Positions 34,259-43,898 of a stretch of DNA of 64,000 nucleotides are shown here, in pieces. How positions within the stretch are numbered: position 1 is the first letter of the stretch; each line of letters starts with the position of its first letter. The position numbers and the translations under genes were made by a program. Source of the DNA: JASHPR01 sp963739645 (GTDB lineage: Bacteria > Actinomycetota > Actinomycetes > Streptosporangiales > Streptosporangiaceae); assembly GCA_963739645.1 (NCBI GenBank), contig CAVUBM010000056.1:62001-126000 (forward strand). Direction: 5' to 3'. The notes under the pieces are model-generated. The model did not search any database. It was given only the letters and a program-made list of their open reading frames with translations, and was not told the DNA's origin.

Positions 34259-35053
34259 GTGAACCCATCGGCAGCCGACCTACCCGACCTGCCTGGCCCG
34301 ACGTCGCCGCCGGGACCGGATCGGCCCAGCTGGCCCGGGGAGCGGCGGCGGCCAGGGCGGACGCTGGCCGCCGCCGCCGCGGCCGTCTGCTGCCTGGCGG
34401 TGGCGATCGCGGCGGGCTGGGTAGCGCACGCCCAGCTGACCGCCACGCCCACGGCGGCGCAGCGGTCCGCGGCCGCAGCAGCGGCCGTGGCCGAGCGCTG
34501 GCGGTCCTGGCCCGCAGGCCGGATCTTCCCCGCCGACCTCGGCTACCGCACCAACCTGCAGACCGAGGAGACGGCGCGCCGGGCCGGAATCGCCCCAGAG
34601 ACGGCCTGCGCGGCAGGCCTGGACCCGGCCCTGCGCCATCTCGCGGCCAGGGACGGCTGCCGCGCGGCCCTGCGTGCCACCTACGTGGACGAGCTGCAGG
34701 GGGTCGTGTACACCATCGGCGTGCTCGCCTTTCCCAGCGGACGGCGCGCCGCGGCGTTCCTGCGCGGCTTGCCTCCGGGCCGGGCCCGGTCCAGCGGCGT
34801 GCACGCCCAGGCGTTCCCTGGCACCGCGAGCGCGGCCTTCAGCGACGCCGCGCGGCAGGCATCGGCCGCCCGGCAGAAGGGCCCCTACGTGGTGCTCACG
34901 GTGGCCGGGTACGCGGACGGCCGGACCGCCGCGGCGACCGCCGAGCACCGCCGCTCGGTCTTCGCGCCCGCCGCGCAGCTGGCGGCTGAGATCATCCGGT
35001 CGATGACCGTTCCGGCCAGGGTCGACTGCCGCAACCCGGAATGGACATGCTGA
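34259..35053 (+). CDS. Membrane-anchored protein of unknown function
   Basis: Protein of 264 residues from GTG 34259. A proline-rich cytoplasmic head (about 35 residues) is followed by one membrane segment (LAAAAAAVCCLAVAIAAGWVA) and an extracytoplasmic domain with four or more Cys, including the last residue. I do not recognise the domain. It overlaps the start of the mycosin gene by 13 bases, so the two are probably co-translated and may form an exported protease with its partner. Confidence 0.65.
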   Translation: MNPSAADLPDLPGPTSPPGPDRPSWPGERRRPGRTLAAAAAAVCCLAVAIAAGWVAHAQLTATPTAAQRSAAAAAAVAERWRSWPAGRIFPADLGYRTNLQTEETARRAGIAPETACAAGLDPALRHLAARDGCRAALRATYVDELQGVVYTIGVLAFPSGRRAAAFLRGLPPGRARSSGVHAQAFPGTASAAFSDAARQASAARQKGPYVVLTVAGYADGRTAAATAEHRRSVFAPAAQLAAEIIRSMTVPARVDCRNPEWTC

Positions 35054-36310
35054 GCCAGAGGAGGGCCCGGGCCCGGCGGTACGCCGTGGCCTGCGCGGTG
35101 GCGGCGGCCCTGCCCGCCGCCGGCGCCCTGGCCCAGCCCGCGGCCGCGGCGCAGACCCCGCTGTCGCAGGTACGTGTGGATGAGCTGCCCCAGCTCCGGC
35201 AGATCAGCGTGCCCTCGGCCTGGCGGGCCAGCCTGGGGCGCGGCGTGACCGTCGCCGTCCTGGACACCGGGGCCGACGGAGGCGTACCGGATCTGGCCGG
35301 CTCGGTGACGTCCGGCCCGGACTACGCCGCGGGTGCCGACCCGGCCGGCTACCACCCCCCGCACTTGCACGGCACCTTCATCGCCTCGCTGATCGCCGGT
35401 CACGGCAGCGGCCCGGACCGGGTGGGCGGCGTCATCGGGGTCGCTCCCGAGGCGAGGATCCTGTCGGTCCGGGTGATCCTGGATGACCAGGAGCCCGGGT
35501 TCGGCATCTACAACGACGACTCCCGGTTCGCCAGCGCGATCCCGGATGGCGTCCGCTATGCGGTCAGGCACGGCGCCAGCGTGATCAACATGTCGCTCGG
35601 CTCGGCCGATCCGACCCGGGGCATCCGGCGCGCGATCGGGTACGCGATCTCCCACGGCGTGGTGGTGGTGGCCTCAGCGGGTAACGACGGCACCCCGGGG
35701 CGCGGGTTCACGCCCTTCTCCTACCCGGCCTCGTTCACCGGCGTGATCTCGGTGGCCGCCGTCGGCAGCACCGGCAGCCGGGCGTTGTTCTCGGACGACA
35801 ACGCCTCGGTGGTGATCTCCGCGCCGGGCGTGGGCGTCGTCGGCGCCGGGCCCGGCGGCCAGTACCTGACCGGGAGCGGAACCAGCCCGGCGGCTGCGTT
35901 CGTGTCCGGGGTGGCCGCGCTGATCCGGTCGCGGTACCCGCGCCTGGCGCCCGCGCAGGTGACCCAGGCGCTGGTCAGCTCGGCGCAGCACCGCCCGGCA
36001 GGCGGCTATAGCCCCGGCGTCGGGTTCGGTGAGGTCAACGCGGCTGCGGCGCTCGCGGCCGCCGGGAAGCTGGCGCGCCAGCGGGCGGCTCCGGGCCTGT
36101 CCGCCTCAGCGCACTTCGGCACGGGCCCGCTGCCCGGGGCGATCCAGGTGGTCCACCGCAGCTACGCGGCGATCGCCGCGCTGGCCGTGCTCGCGGGCGG
36201 AGCGGCAGGCGGGTTCGTGCTCGCGGCCGCGCTGTTCATGCGGCGCCGCCGGGCGCGCCCGGCACAGGCCGGAGCCGGGCCCGGGGGGGCCGGGGCTGTA
36301 CGCTCCGTGA
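35041..36310 (+). CDS. Mycosin-type S8 subtilisin-like serine protease
   Basis: Exported membrane-anchored protease resembling the MycP component of type VII secretion. Signal peptide after MDMLSQRRARARR; catalytic Asp in VTVAVLDTGADGG, His in HLHGTFIASLIAGHG, Ser in GSGTSPAAAFVSG, oxyanion Asn in VVASAGNDG. A C-terminal membrane helix (AALAVLAGGAAGGFVLAAALF) is followed by RRRR. As printed the frame runs on to 36711 through the antisense of map, which is not credible. A run of seven G near 36284 is the likely site of a +1 error; one base less gives a stop at 36308-36310. No ESX genes lie nearby. Confidence 0.82.
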
Positions 36311-36318
36311 AGTCCGGG

Positions 36319-37168
36319 CTACGGCAGGGTCAGGATCTCGTAACCGTCGGTGGTGACGGCGAGCGTGTGCTCGAACTGGGCGGTGCGCTTGCGGTCCTTG
36401 GTCACGGCCGTCCAGCCGTCTGGCCAGATGTCGTAGTTGATCGTGCCGAGCGTCAGCATCGGCTCGATCGTGAACGTCATGCCCGGCTCCATGATGATCG
36501 AGACGTCGGGGTCGTCGAAGTGCGGGACGATCAGGCCGGAGTGGAACGTGGTCCCGATCCCGTGGCCCGTGAAGTCGCGCACCACGCCGTAGCCAAACCG
36601 CCGCGCGTACGACTCGATCACCCGGCCGATTGCGTTCAGCGGCCGGCCCGGGGCCACCGCGCGGATGCCGCGCATCATCGCCTCGTGGGTGCGCTCGACC
36701 AGCAGCCGTGACTCCTCGTCCACGTTGCCCGCCAGGAAGGTGGCGTTGGTGTCGCCGTGGACCCCGCCGATAAACGCGGTGATGTCGACGTTGACGATGT
36801 CGCCGTCTGCGATCACCGTGTCGTCCGGGATCCCGTGGCAGATCACCTCGTTGAGCGAGGTGCACAGCGACTTTGGGTAGCCGCGGTAGCCCAGCGTGCT
36901 CGGGTATGCTCCGCGGGAGATGAGGAAGTCGTGCCCCACCCGGTCCAGCTCGTCGGTGGTCACGCCGGGCTGCCACGTGCCGGCCGACCTCGGCGAGCGC
37001 CTGCGCCGCGATCCGCCCGGCGACCCGCATCCGCGCGATGGTCTCGGGATCCTTGACGTCCGGTTCCCCGATCCGGGGCCGATTCTTCCCCACGTATTCC
37101 GGGGCGGTGATGTGCCCGGGAACCTGTCGCATGGGTGAAACCCGGCCGGGCTGGAGCAAGGTCGCCAT
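36319..37168 (-). CDS. map: Methionine aminopeptidase, type I
   Basis: Removes the N-terminal Met from new proteins. The start MATLLQPGRVSPMRQVPGHITAPEYVGK is the usual actinobacterial extension. Metal ligands are seen in VNVDITAFIGGVHGDTNATF (two Asp), DFTGHGIG (His), and EPGMTFTIEPML (Glu); the final Glu is in AQFEHTLAV. The frame changes near 36972 (+1; GTGCAG appears as GTGGCAG). Repaired length is about 282 residues. Divergent from the small gene at 37189. Confidence 0.92.
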
Positions 37169-37188
37169 GATCTGGGAGTCTAGTTGCC

Positions 37189-37365
37189 GTGAGCGATGAA
37201 CAGCGCTGGTGGTTCTGTCTGAAGCACAACACGGTGGAATCGGACGACAACGTATGCCCGGGCAAGGACCGGCTGGGCCCGTACCCGACCCGGGAGGCGG
37301 CGGCCCACGCCCTGGAGACCGTCCGGCGGCGGAACGAGGAGTGGGACGCCCAGGACGGCGACTGA
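37189..37365 (+). CDS. Small conserved actinobacterial protein, 58 residues
   Basis: GTG at 37189 opens a 58-codon frame: it reads VSDEQRWWFCLKHNTVE, then CPGKDRLGPYPTREAAAHALE and a charged end RRRNEEWDAQDGD. The pattern (aromatic strand, two Cys, GPY-T-EEA helix) recalls short SPOR-like proteins found next to map or panB in streptomycetes. It is too short for standard gene finders. The function is unknown. Confidence 0.7.
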   Translation: MSDEQRWWFCLKHNTVESDDNVCPGKDRLGPYPTREAAAHALETVRRRNEEWDAQDGD

Positions 37366-37460
37366 CGCCGGGGCCGGCGCAGGGGTCGGCCTGCGTCTGG
37401 CCCAGGGACCGGCCGGTAAGGTGAGGGGAGCAGCCGAAGCGGCCGAGAGGGGCGTGCGGG

Positions 37461-38387
37461 GTGAGCGAGCACCATGCCGGCGATGGGCTGCCCCCGGCCG
37501 CCGAGTCGCGGATCGCCGAGATCCGGGCCAGCGGGACCTGGGGATCCGCGCTGACGGCCGACGAGTTCACCGCCATCAAGAGCGTCGGGTTCGAGCCGGT
37601 CGGCCAGGTGCTCGGCGCGGCGGTCTACAACATCGGCTACACCGGGGGATTCAATTGTCCCGGGGCCTGGGCGGGCTACGGTGGCAATGTCTCGCCGTAC
37701 CGGAGCGTCACCACGGTCTCGGGATCGTCCACGGGCGCGTTCGGCCCGATGGTCCAGACGCTCTACCAGGCCCGCCGCCGGGCGATCGCGCGGATGTCGA
37801 CCGAGTGCGAAGAGCTCGGCGGGCACGGCGTGGTGGGGGTGCAGCTGACCATCGGCGCCTTCCCCGCGGGCGGCCTGGAGTTCAAGGCGATCGGCACGGC
37901 GGTGCGGGCGCCGGGCGGGGTCCCGCTGCCGCACCCGTTCACCTCTGACCTTTCCGGGCAGGACTTCGCCAAGCTGATCATGGCCGGCTGGGTGCCGGTC
38001 AGCCTGGCCCTCGGCATCTCCATCGGTGCCAGGCACGACGACTGGCTGACCGTCAACCAGACTCGGTGGGGGAGCGGAAACGCTGAGGTCAACGGCTACA
38101 CCGACCTGGTGAACCAGGCGCGGCACGACGCCCGGATCCAGCTGGAGCAGGACGTGTCCCGGATGGGCGCGGACGGCGTCGTGGTGAAGACCACGGACAT
38201 GCGGGTCAGGGAACGGGAATGCCCGATGCAGGAGCACCGCAGAGATCACATCGTGGAGGTCACCATCATCGGCACGGCCACCGCGCAGTTCACCCGCTCG
38301 CAGCCCGCGGCCAGGGAGGGCAGCCTCGCGATCCTCTCCCTCGATCCGCAGCGCCGCCAGGCGGCCCGGGTGAAGCTTGGGCGCTGA
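37461..38387 (+). CDS. Tandem YbjQ-like (heavy-metal-binding DUF74) protein
   Basis: Protein of 308 residues from GTG 37461 with two YbjQ-like domains. Each ends in a VGVQL- or VVVKT-type strand followed by FKAIGTAV or VTIIGTATA. The link between them contains LPHPFTSDLSGQDFAKLIMAGWVPV, the same element that opens the second domain in the next gene. The first domain has a long insert (GGFNCPGAWAGYGG). YbjQ proteins form pentamers; their ligand is not firmly known. The adjacent gene is a paralogue. Confidence 0.72.
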   Translation: MSEHHAGDGLPPAAESRIAEIRASGTWGSALTADEFTAIKSVGFEPVGQVLGAAVYNIGYTGGFNCPGAWAGYGGNVSPYRSVTTVSGSSTGAFGPMVQTLYQARRRAIARMSTECEELGGHGVVGVQLTIGAFPAGGLEFKAIGTAVRAPGGVPLPHPFTSDLSGQDFAKLIMAGWVPVSLALGISIGARHDDWLTVNQTRWGSGNAEVNGYTDLVNQARHDARIQLEQDVSRMGADGVVVKTTDMRVRERECPMQEHRRDHIVEVTIIGTATAQFTRSQPAAREGSLAILSLDPQRRQAARVKLGR

Positions 38388-38411
38388 GCATGTCCGTGAC
38401 TAAGGAGCATC

Positions 38412-39293
38412 ATGACTGAGCAGACTTCCGCCGGGACTGAGCAGGTCTCCGCCGGGCAGGCTTCCGCCCGCTTTGACCTGCAGGGTGTGCCGCAGGACGC
38501 GATCCGCCGGCTGGCCGAGCTGAAGCCGGGACGGCCCGGCTCTATTTTCACGTCGGACCTGTCGGTTAACGAGTTCCTGCTGGTGCGCGAGGCCGGGTTC
38601 CGGCCGCTCGGCCTGGTCCTCGGCAGCTCGATCTATCACGTCGGGCTGCAGATCGGCCGCTGGGGCAAGAACCAGGAGCTCGACGTGCTGTCACAGGCCA
38701 TGTACCACGCCAGGGAGCTGGCGATGACCCGGATGGAGGCCGAGGCGGACGCGCTGAGCGCGGACGGGATCGTGGGCGTGCGGCTGGACGTGGAGATGAA
38801 GGAGTTCGGCGCCGACATCGCCGAGTTCATCGCCATAGGCACCGCGGTCCAGGCCGAGGAGGGCGCGGGCGGCGGCGGGGTGAAGAACTGGCGGAACAAC
38901 AAGAACCTGCCGTTCACCTCCGACCTGTCCGGCCAGGACTTCTGGACGCTGATCCGCGCCGGGTACGCTCCGCTCGGCATGGTGATGGGGTCCTGCGTCT
39001 ACCACATCGCGCACCAGAAGCTCGGCGGCAAGCTGGGCAACATCGGCCGCAACGTGGAGCTCGAGCAGTTCACCCAGGCCCTGTACGACGCCAGGGAGCT
39101 GGCCATGAGCCGGATGCAGGCGGAGGCCGAGGCGCTGCACGCCGAGGGCATCGTCGGGGTCCAGCTACGCCAGCACAGTCACACCTGGGGCTCGCACACG
39201 ACCGAGTTCTTCGCGATCGGCACCGCCGTGCGGCCGTTGCGCGAGGACCATGTCATCGAGCGGCCCACGATGGTGCTCAGCCTCGACTCCTGA
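38412..39293 (+). CDS. Tandem YbjQ-like protein, paralogue of the preceding gene
   Basis: Protein of 293 residues, also with two YbjQ-like domains: IFTSDLSVNEFLLVREAGFRPLGLVLGSS and FTSDLSGQDFWTLIRAGYAPLGMVMGSC open them, and DGIVGVRLDV and EGIVGVQLRQ start their last strands, each followed by FIAIGTAV / FFAIGTAV. ATG at 38412, 24 bases after the previous stop, with a GGAG site. The two genes are an operon and give four related domains in a row. Confidence 0.75.
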   Translation: MTEQTSAGTEQVSAGQASARFDLQGVPQDAIRRLAELKPGRPGSIFTSDLSVNEFLLVREAGFRPLGLVLGSSIYHVGLQIGRWGKNQELDVLSQAMYHARELAMTRMEAEADALSADGIVGVRLDVEMKEFGADIAEFIAIGTAVQAEEGAGGGGVKNWRNNKNLPFTSDLSGQDFWTLIRAGYAPLGMVMGSCVYHIAHQKLGGKLGNIGRNVELEQFTQALYDARELAMSRMQAEAEALHAEGIVGVQLRQHSHTWGSHTTEFFAIGTAVRPLREDHVIERPTMVLSLDS

Positions 39294-39301
39294 GCCCGCG
39301 G

Positions 39302-39886
39302 TCAGCTGGCTGGCGTGCCGCTGACCGCGTCGAGCAGCCGGGCCAGCCGTCCCCGCAGGCTGATCCTGGTCTCGGTCGGCTCGCCCGCCGCGGCGCTGAC
39401 CAGGTGCTGAGCGGCGTCAAAGGAGACCGGTGCGTCGGCGGCTACGGTCAGGTACTCGTGGGCCATGTCATCGAGATCCGGGTCCCCCTGGTCCATGGCC
39501 AGGATGGTCGCGCCGGTCCGCCGCGCGTCGTGCACCCGCTCGAGCAGCGGCGCTGGCGCGGCCTCGGGGCTGACCACGAATAAGGTCTCGCCCCGCCGCG
39601 CCGCCTCCAGCCGGGCCAGGCCGACGCGCAGATGCGGCGGCGCGTCCGGCGGCGGCGACCAGCGGACCAGGGTGGGCGCCAGCCCCGGGATCCCGGCCAG
39701 CTCGCTCTCCTGGTCCAGATGCGCGGCCAGGTGCCAGGGCTCGGTGTCGGGCGTACCCACGATCAGCAGCCCCCCGGGGGTCCGCGGGGCGGCGCCGCGC
39801 AGCGCACGCGCGAAGGACCTGGTCTGCCGCAGCCACGCGCTGGGGCCGAGCATGAGCCGCAGCGCCGCCACCTGGTCTGCGTTCAT
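39302..39886 (-). CDS. Conserved protein of unknown function
   Basis: Protein of 194 residues from ATG 39886. It has alternating strands and helices (GGLLIVGTPDTEPWHLAAHLD, RGETLFVVSPEAAPAPLLERV, GATILAMDQGDPDLDDMAHE) that recall a SIS-like or other Rossmann-type fold, but no diagnostic catalytic motif. It is convergent with the YbjQ pair and divergent from the F420 reductase gene. I do not recognise a family name with confidence. Confidence 0.6.
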   Translation of the reverse strand: MNADQVAALRLMLGPSAWLRQTRSFARALRGAAPRTPGGLLIVGTPDTEPWHLAAHLDQESELAGIPGLAPTLVRWSPPPDAPPHLRVGLARLEAARRGETLFVVSPEAAPAPLLERVHDARRTGATILAMDQGDPDLDDMAHEYLTVAADAPVSFDAAQHLVSAAAGEPTETRISLRGRLARLLDAVSGTPAS

Positions 39887-40015
39887 AGCACCATGGTGCC
39901 TGACCCGGCGGGCAGGCGCGGGATGTTTGTGATCAAACGACCACGCCCCGCTTACACCGGCCCGCGAACGGGCCGGCGCGATCGGCCCCGCAGAATCGTC
40001 TGGCAGGATCGGGGC

Positions 40016-40706
40016 ATGGCCGCAGGACAGGTAACCCAGGAGACAGCCGAGGAAGCCGCCCGCCTGACGGTCGGGGTGCTGGGCGGCACCGGGGAGCAGG
40101 GACGCGGCCTGGCCCGCAGGCTGGCCGTGGCCGGCCACCGGGTGATCATCGGCTCGCGGCACGCCGGGCGCGCCGAGGCCGCCGCGGCCACCCTGGGCTC
40201 CCCGCCCCAGGTCACCGGCGGCACCAACGAGGACGCGGCCCGCGCCGCGGACGTGGTGATCGCCGCGATGCCCTGGGAGGGCCACGCCGAGCCTGCTGAC
40301 ACGGCTCGCATCCGTGCTGGAGGGCAAGATCGTGATCGACTGCGTGAACCCGCTGGCGTTCGACTCCCATGGCGCTTACCCGATCCCGGTGCCGGAAGGC
40401 AGCGCGGCGCAGCAGGCCGCGGCGGTGCTGAGCGGCAGCACCGTGGTCGGCGCGTTCCACCATCTGTCGGCCGTGCTGCTGCTCGACCCTGAGGTCACCG
40501 ACCTCAACCAGGACGTCCTGGTGCTCGGCGACGACCGGCACGCGACCGACCTGGTCCAGGCGCTGGCCGAGCGGATCCCCGGGGTCCGCGGCGTTTACGC
40601 GGGCCGCCTGCGCAACTGCGGCCAGGTGGAGGCGCTGACCGCCAACCTGGTCTCGGTGAACCGGCGCTACAAGGCCCACGCCGGCGTGCGGGTCACCGAC
40701 ATCTAG
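40016..40706 (+). CDS. fno: NADPH-dependent F420 reductase
   Basis: Transfers hydride between NADPH and coenzyme F420. The N-terminal Rossmann motif is TVGVLGGTGEQGRGLARRLAVAGHRVIIGSR; VVIAAMPWEGHAE, IVIDCVNPLAF and VGAFHHLSA are also typical of Fno/NpdG. The frame changes near 40290 (+1; GAGCTG appears as GAGCCTG), joining AMPWEGHAE to LLTRLASVLEGK. Repaired length is about 229 residues. It implies an F420-using organism, in keeping with the luciferase-like oxidoreductase at 59153. Confidence 0.85.
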
Positions 40707-41079
40707 CGGGCTGCCGCGGCCCCCGCCACCCTGCTGCGTGCTGAGGCCAGGGCGGGCCGGCTGGACGGTGACGCGGTGAGCGCCGTGCTGGGCGCCGCCG
40801 GTCATCGTGCCACCCGTCGGTCGGCCCGGCCGGGCGGCCTGACCGGCCGTGAGGTCGAGGTCCTGCGGCTGCTGGCCTGTGGCCTGTCGAACAAGGAGAT
40901 CGCCGAGCGCCTGGTGATCTCCCGCAAGACGGCCAGCCACCACATCGAGCACATCTACGCCAAGACCGGGACCAGCCAACCGGGCGCTGGCCAGCCTGTT
41001 CGCCGCCAGCTACGGCCTGATCGGCGACGCGGCCGGCCAGGACGGCCAGCGGGCCGGGGATCCGGCCCCGCGATCATGA
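40707..41079 (+). pseudogene. C-terminal remnant of a LuxR-type HTH regulator
   Basis: Directly after the F420 reductase stop, the same frame reads AAAAPATLLRAEARAGRLDGDAV, then the complete LuxR helix-turn-helix LTGREVEVLRLLACGLSNKEIAERL and ISRKTASHHIEHIYAKTG. After one +1 break near 40978 it ends NRALASLFAASYGLIGDAAG. This is the C-terminal quarter of the HD-domain/LuxR regulators of actinomycetes. No N-terminal part and no good start codon exist, so it looks like a truncated gene. Confidence 0.6.
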
Positions 41080-41088
41080 CGTGGCTGG

Positions 41089-41482
41089 TCAGCGCGCGGC
41101 CAGCTGCCCCTCGGGCAGCGGCTGGTACCCCGAGCACAGGATCCGCATCCAGGTGATCTGCTCGCCGTCGGTGTTGTAGTAGGCCTGCTGCTCCACCAGG
41201 TGATCGCGGCCGTCGCGGGCCACCCGCAGCCGGTAGGCGACGTGATCGCGGCCCGCCACCTCGCTGGTGGCGACCGAGCACAGCTCCTTGATGTCGTCCC
41301 CGGCGCCGAACCAGCGCCCCAGGATGATTTCCTCAGCCACCTGGCCCGGGGGTATCGGCCTGCCAGTGCCGCCCCGGCGTCAGCGCCTGGAAGTCGATCC
41401 GGTCGGCCAGCAGCGCGCTGAGCGCGCCGGCGTCCTTGGCCGCGAGGGCCTGCGCGAAACGCTCACCAGCGGTAGCCATCAT
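41089..41482 (-). CDS. SnoaL-like / nuclear transport factor 2 fold protein
   Basis: Small alpha+beta barrel protein. ATG at 41482 (GGGAGA upstream) reads MMATAGERFAQALAAKDAGALSALLADRIDF; after a +1 break near 41345 it continues QVAEEIILGRWFGAGDD and VAYRLRVARDGRDHLVEQQAYY. About 130 residues. The fold is used by ketosteroid isomerases and polyketide cyclases and also by many proteins without known function. It lies 13 bases after the DUF4242 gene in one operon. Confidence 0.68.
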
Positions 41483-41495
41483 GGTCTCCCGTTTC

Positions 41496-41747
41496 CTAGT
41501 CGATCTCGACCGGCAGCTCGTAGATCTCCGTGGTGGGGTGCCCGGCCTTGTCGTGTACCCGGAGCACCGCGTCCTTGGACGGGCCGGACGACAGGCAGAA
41601 CACCTTGCCCGCCACCGGGTCGAGCCAGGCGCGCTCGAAGTGCACGCCCTCGGTGCCCTCGATCTCCAGGTCGCGGCAGTGCGCCGCGCGCAGCTGCTCC
41701 TCGGTCACGCCGGTGAAACCGCTGTGCACGTCCATGAACCTCACCAT
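41496..41747 (-). CDS. DUF4242 protein, SCO4226-like nickel-binding family
   Basis: Protein of 83 residues: MVRFMDVHSGFTGVTEEQLRAAHCRDLEIE, then GVHFERAWLDPVAGKVFCLSSGPS and HPTTEIYELPVEI. The pattern matches the ferredoxin-like DUF4242 family, of which the Streptomyces coelicolor member SCO4226 was described as nickel-binding. AAGGAG lies just upstream of the ATG at 41747. Role in the cell unknown. Confidence 0.8.
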   Translation of the reverse strand: MVRFMDVHSGFTGVTEEQLRAAHCRDLEIEGTEGVHFERAWLDPVAGKVFCLSSGPSKDAVLRVHDKAGHPTTEIYELPVEID

Positions 41748-41960
41748 GTCAGACTCCTTACGGCGCGGCCGGGCAGGTGCCGAGGGCTCTCGCCCCTCAC
41801 AGCTTCTGAGGATGGCGCGCGGCGGTGATCACCGCATGGGGCAACCGCCCCATCTTTTTCGCCCCGACATGTATCCAGCGCGGCCTGGCTGCTCTGTCAG
41901 ATGGGCAGTGCTGAGTTCAAGCGAGCAGAATCGGCTGTGACTCACCTGGTGGGGGGAAAG

Positions 41961-43753
41961 ATGGGAATCGTCGCCCGCGCCTACGCAAACGCGGATGATG
42001 TCGTTCTGGTCTGGCAGTGTGACCGGATTGAGGGCTGCCTGGGCTTTGCGGTCCAGCGGAAGGACGCCTCGGGCGGCCCGCCGTCCTATCTCCCGACCTA
42101 CATGCCCTTTGCCCCCGATCCCGCCGCCCCGCCGCCGGATCCGGCGGCGCCGCGGGTGCACAGCCAGCCCTCGGACGTCTGGCCCATCCAGCGCTACATC
42201 TGGGCGGACTACGGGGCCCAGCGGCTGCCCGGTGCGCAGTACCAGGTCGTCCCGGTGCTGGGCGAGCCCGGCGGTAGCCATCCCGACCTGGCCCAGGCCA
42301 GCCCGTGGACCGACCCGGTGACCTGCGGCACCGGGACCACTGCGGGCTTCGACATGTGGTTCACCCGCGGCATCGTCGCCGCACCGTCGGTGGACCGGGC
42401 GGTGCAGGCCATCATCGACCAGGACACGCAGGCCGGCCGCCCGCGCCCAGCCCGCACGACGTGTTGCACGACGAGATCAGCACCGCCGGCAGCCAGCTGC
42501 GCCAGGACCTGGCCGGCTCGGTGCTCCCGGCGCTGAAGGCGCTGCTTACCGACGTCAAGGCCCGGGGCCTGACCTTGTACGCGGCCCTGTACGAGCTGAA
42601 TGACGACGAGCTGATCGGCCTGCTGGCCAGCCTCGGGCCGTCGTGCCACCTCCTGCTGGGCAACGGCTCGTACTCGTCGGACGAGCCCGACGTCAACGTC
42701 GCGGCCGCCAAGCGCCTGGACGGCGTCGTCGACCTGTCCCGCCGCATCCTGAAGGGCGGGCCGTTCGCGCACAACAAGTTCCTGGTGCTCTGCCAGGGCG
42801 ACACGCCGGTGTCGGTCTGGACCGGGTCCACCAACTGGACCATCACCGGCCTGTGCACCGAGAGCAACAACGCGCTGCACATTCACGACCAGGCCGTGGC
42901 GCAGTCGTTCCTCGGCTACTGGCACCGGCTGCACGACCACGGCGACCAGCCCGGGCGGACCTTTGCCGCGGACAACCGCGCTGGCTCCTTCGCCGGACAG
43001 GACCCGGGCACGGTCGCCGTACCCGGCCAGCCAGCGGTGGGCGTGCGGGCCTGGCATGCGGCCCTGCCCCTGGGCCAGCCGGCCGGCGGCGCATCGCTGA
43101 CCGTCGACGACCTCGTCGACCTGGGCGAGGCGGCGAAGCTTATCCGGGCGGCCCAGCACGGGGTGCTGTTCCTGATGTTCCAGCCGGGACCGGCCGCGAC
43201 CAGCCTGATCAAGCCCATCGAGGACCTGGCCAGCTCGGGCAAGTTCGTGCACGGGGTCATCAACCAGCCGCCCACCGGCGACCACGACCACGCCACCCTG
43301 ACGTTCTTCAACCGCGGCGCGAGATCCGATGACGCGCTTTCGGTGATCATGCCGCAGACGCTCCGTCAGGCGGTCGCGGGCGAGAACCCTGAGAACCGCT
43401 ACGACAACGTCATGATCCATTCCAAGCTGATCGTCGTCGACCCGTTCGGCGACGCCCCCGTCGTCATGACCGGCTCGCACAACCTGGGCAAGAAGGCCAG
43501 CTCCGAGAACGACGACAACCTCGTCATCGTCACCGGCGCCAGCGGGCTGGCCCGGGAGTACGCGGTCTACATCCAGGTCGTGTTCGACGCCTACAAGTGG
43601 CGATACGAGCGCGGCCAGCGCAGCAGCCCCGGCGCGAACACCTGGAGCGGGCTGGCCCGCGACGACACCTGGCAGGACGGCCACGCCGGGCAGCCCGCCT
43701 ACACCGAGGTGGCCCGGCCGCAGGTGCAGTTCTGGCTCGGCAGCGCCCCGTAG
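41961..43753 (+). CDS. Phospholipase D-like protein
   Basis: Protein with two PLD-type active-site motifs: GPFAHNKFLVLCQGD (HxK, followed by WTGSTNWT) and NVMIHSKLIVVDPFGD (HxK, followed by MTGSHNLGKKAS). The two halves form one bilobal active site. ATG at 41961 directly follows a GGGGGGAAAG run; an ATG at 41901 is an alternative. The frame changes near 42445 by +2 (or -1), unlike the usual +1 in this window, perhaps two errors close together. Repaired length is about 596 residues. No signal peptide is seen. The substrate (lipid or nucleic acid) cannot be told. Confidence 0.75.
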
Positions 43754-43898
43754 CCCGATGCGCCGGATCGGGCGGCACGCGAGCCGCCCGCGCAGGATCA
43801 TGGTGCATTGCGGCGGTTTCTGTTATCCGGCCGCGGGCGGGACGTCTCCACAGCAAGAGGGGAGCCACACCGCCCGAAACTGACGAGCGCGAGGTGTC

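Noticed and set aside
36311..36711. Continuation of the mycosin frame for 130 more codons
   Set aside because: It is the antisense of map, has Arg/Asp/His-rich low-information sequence, and one base less in the G7 run gives a stop at 36308-36310.
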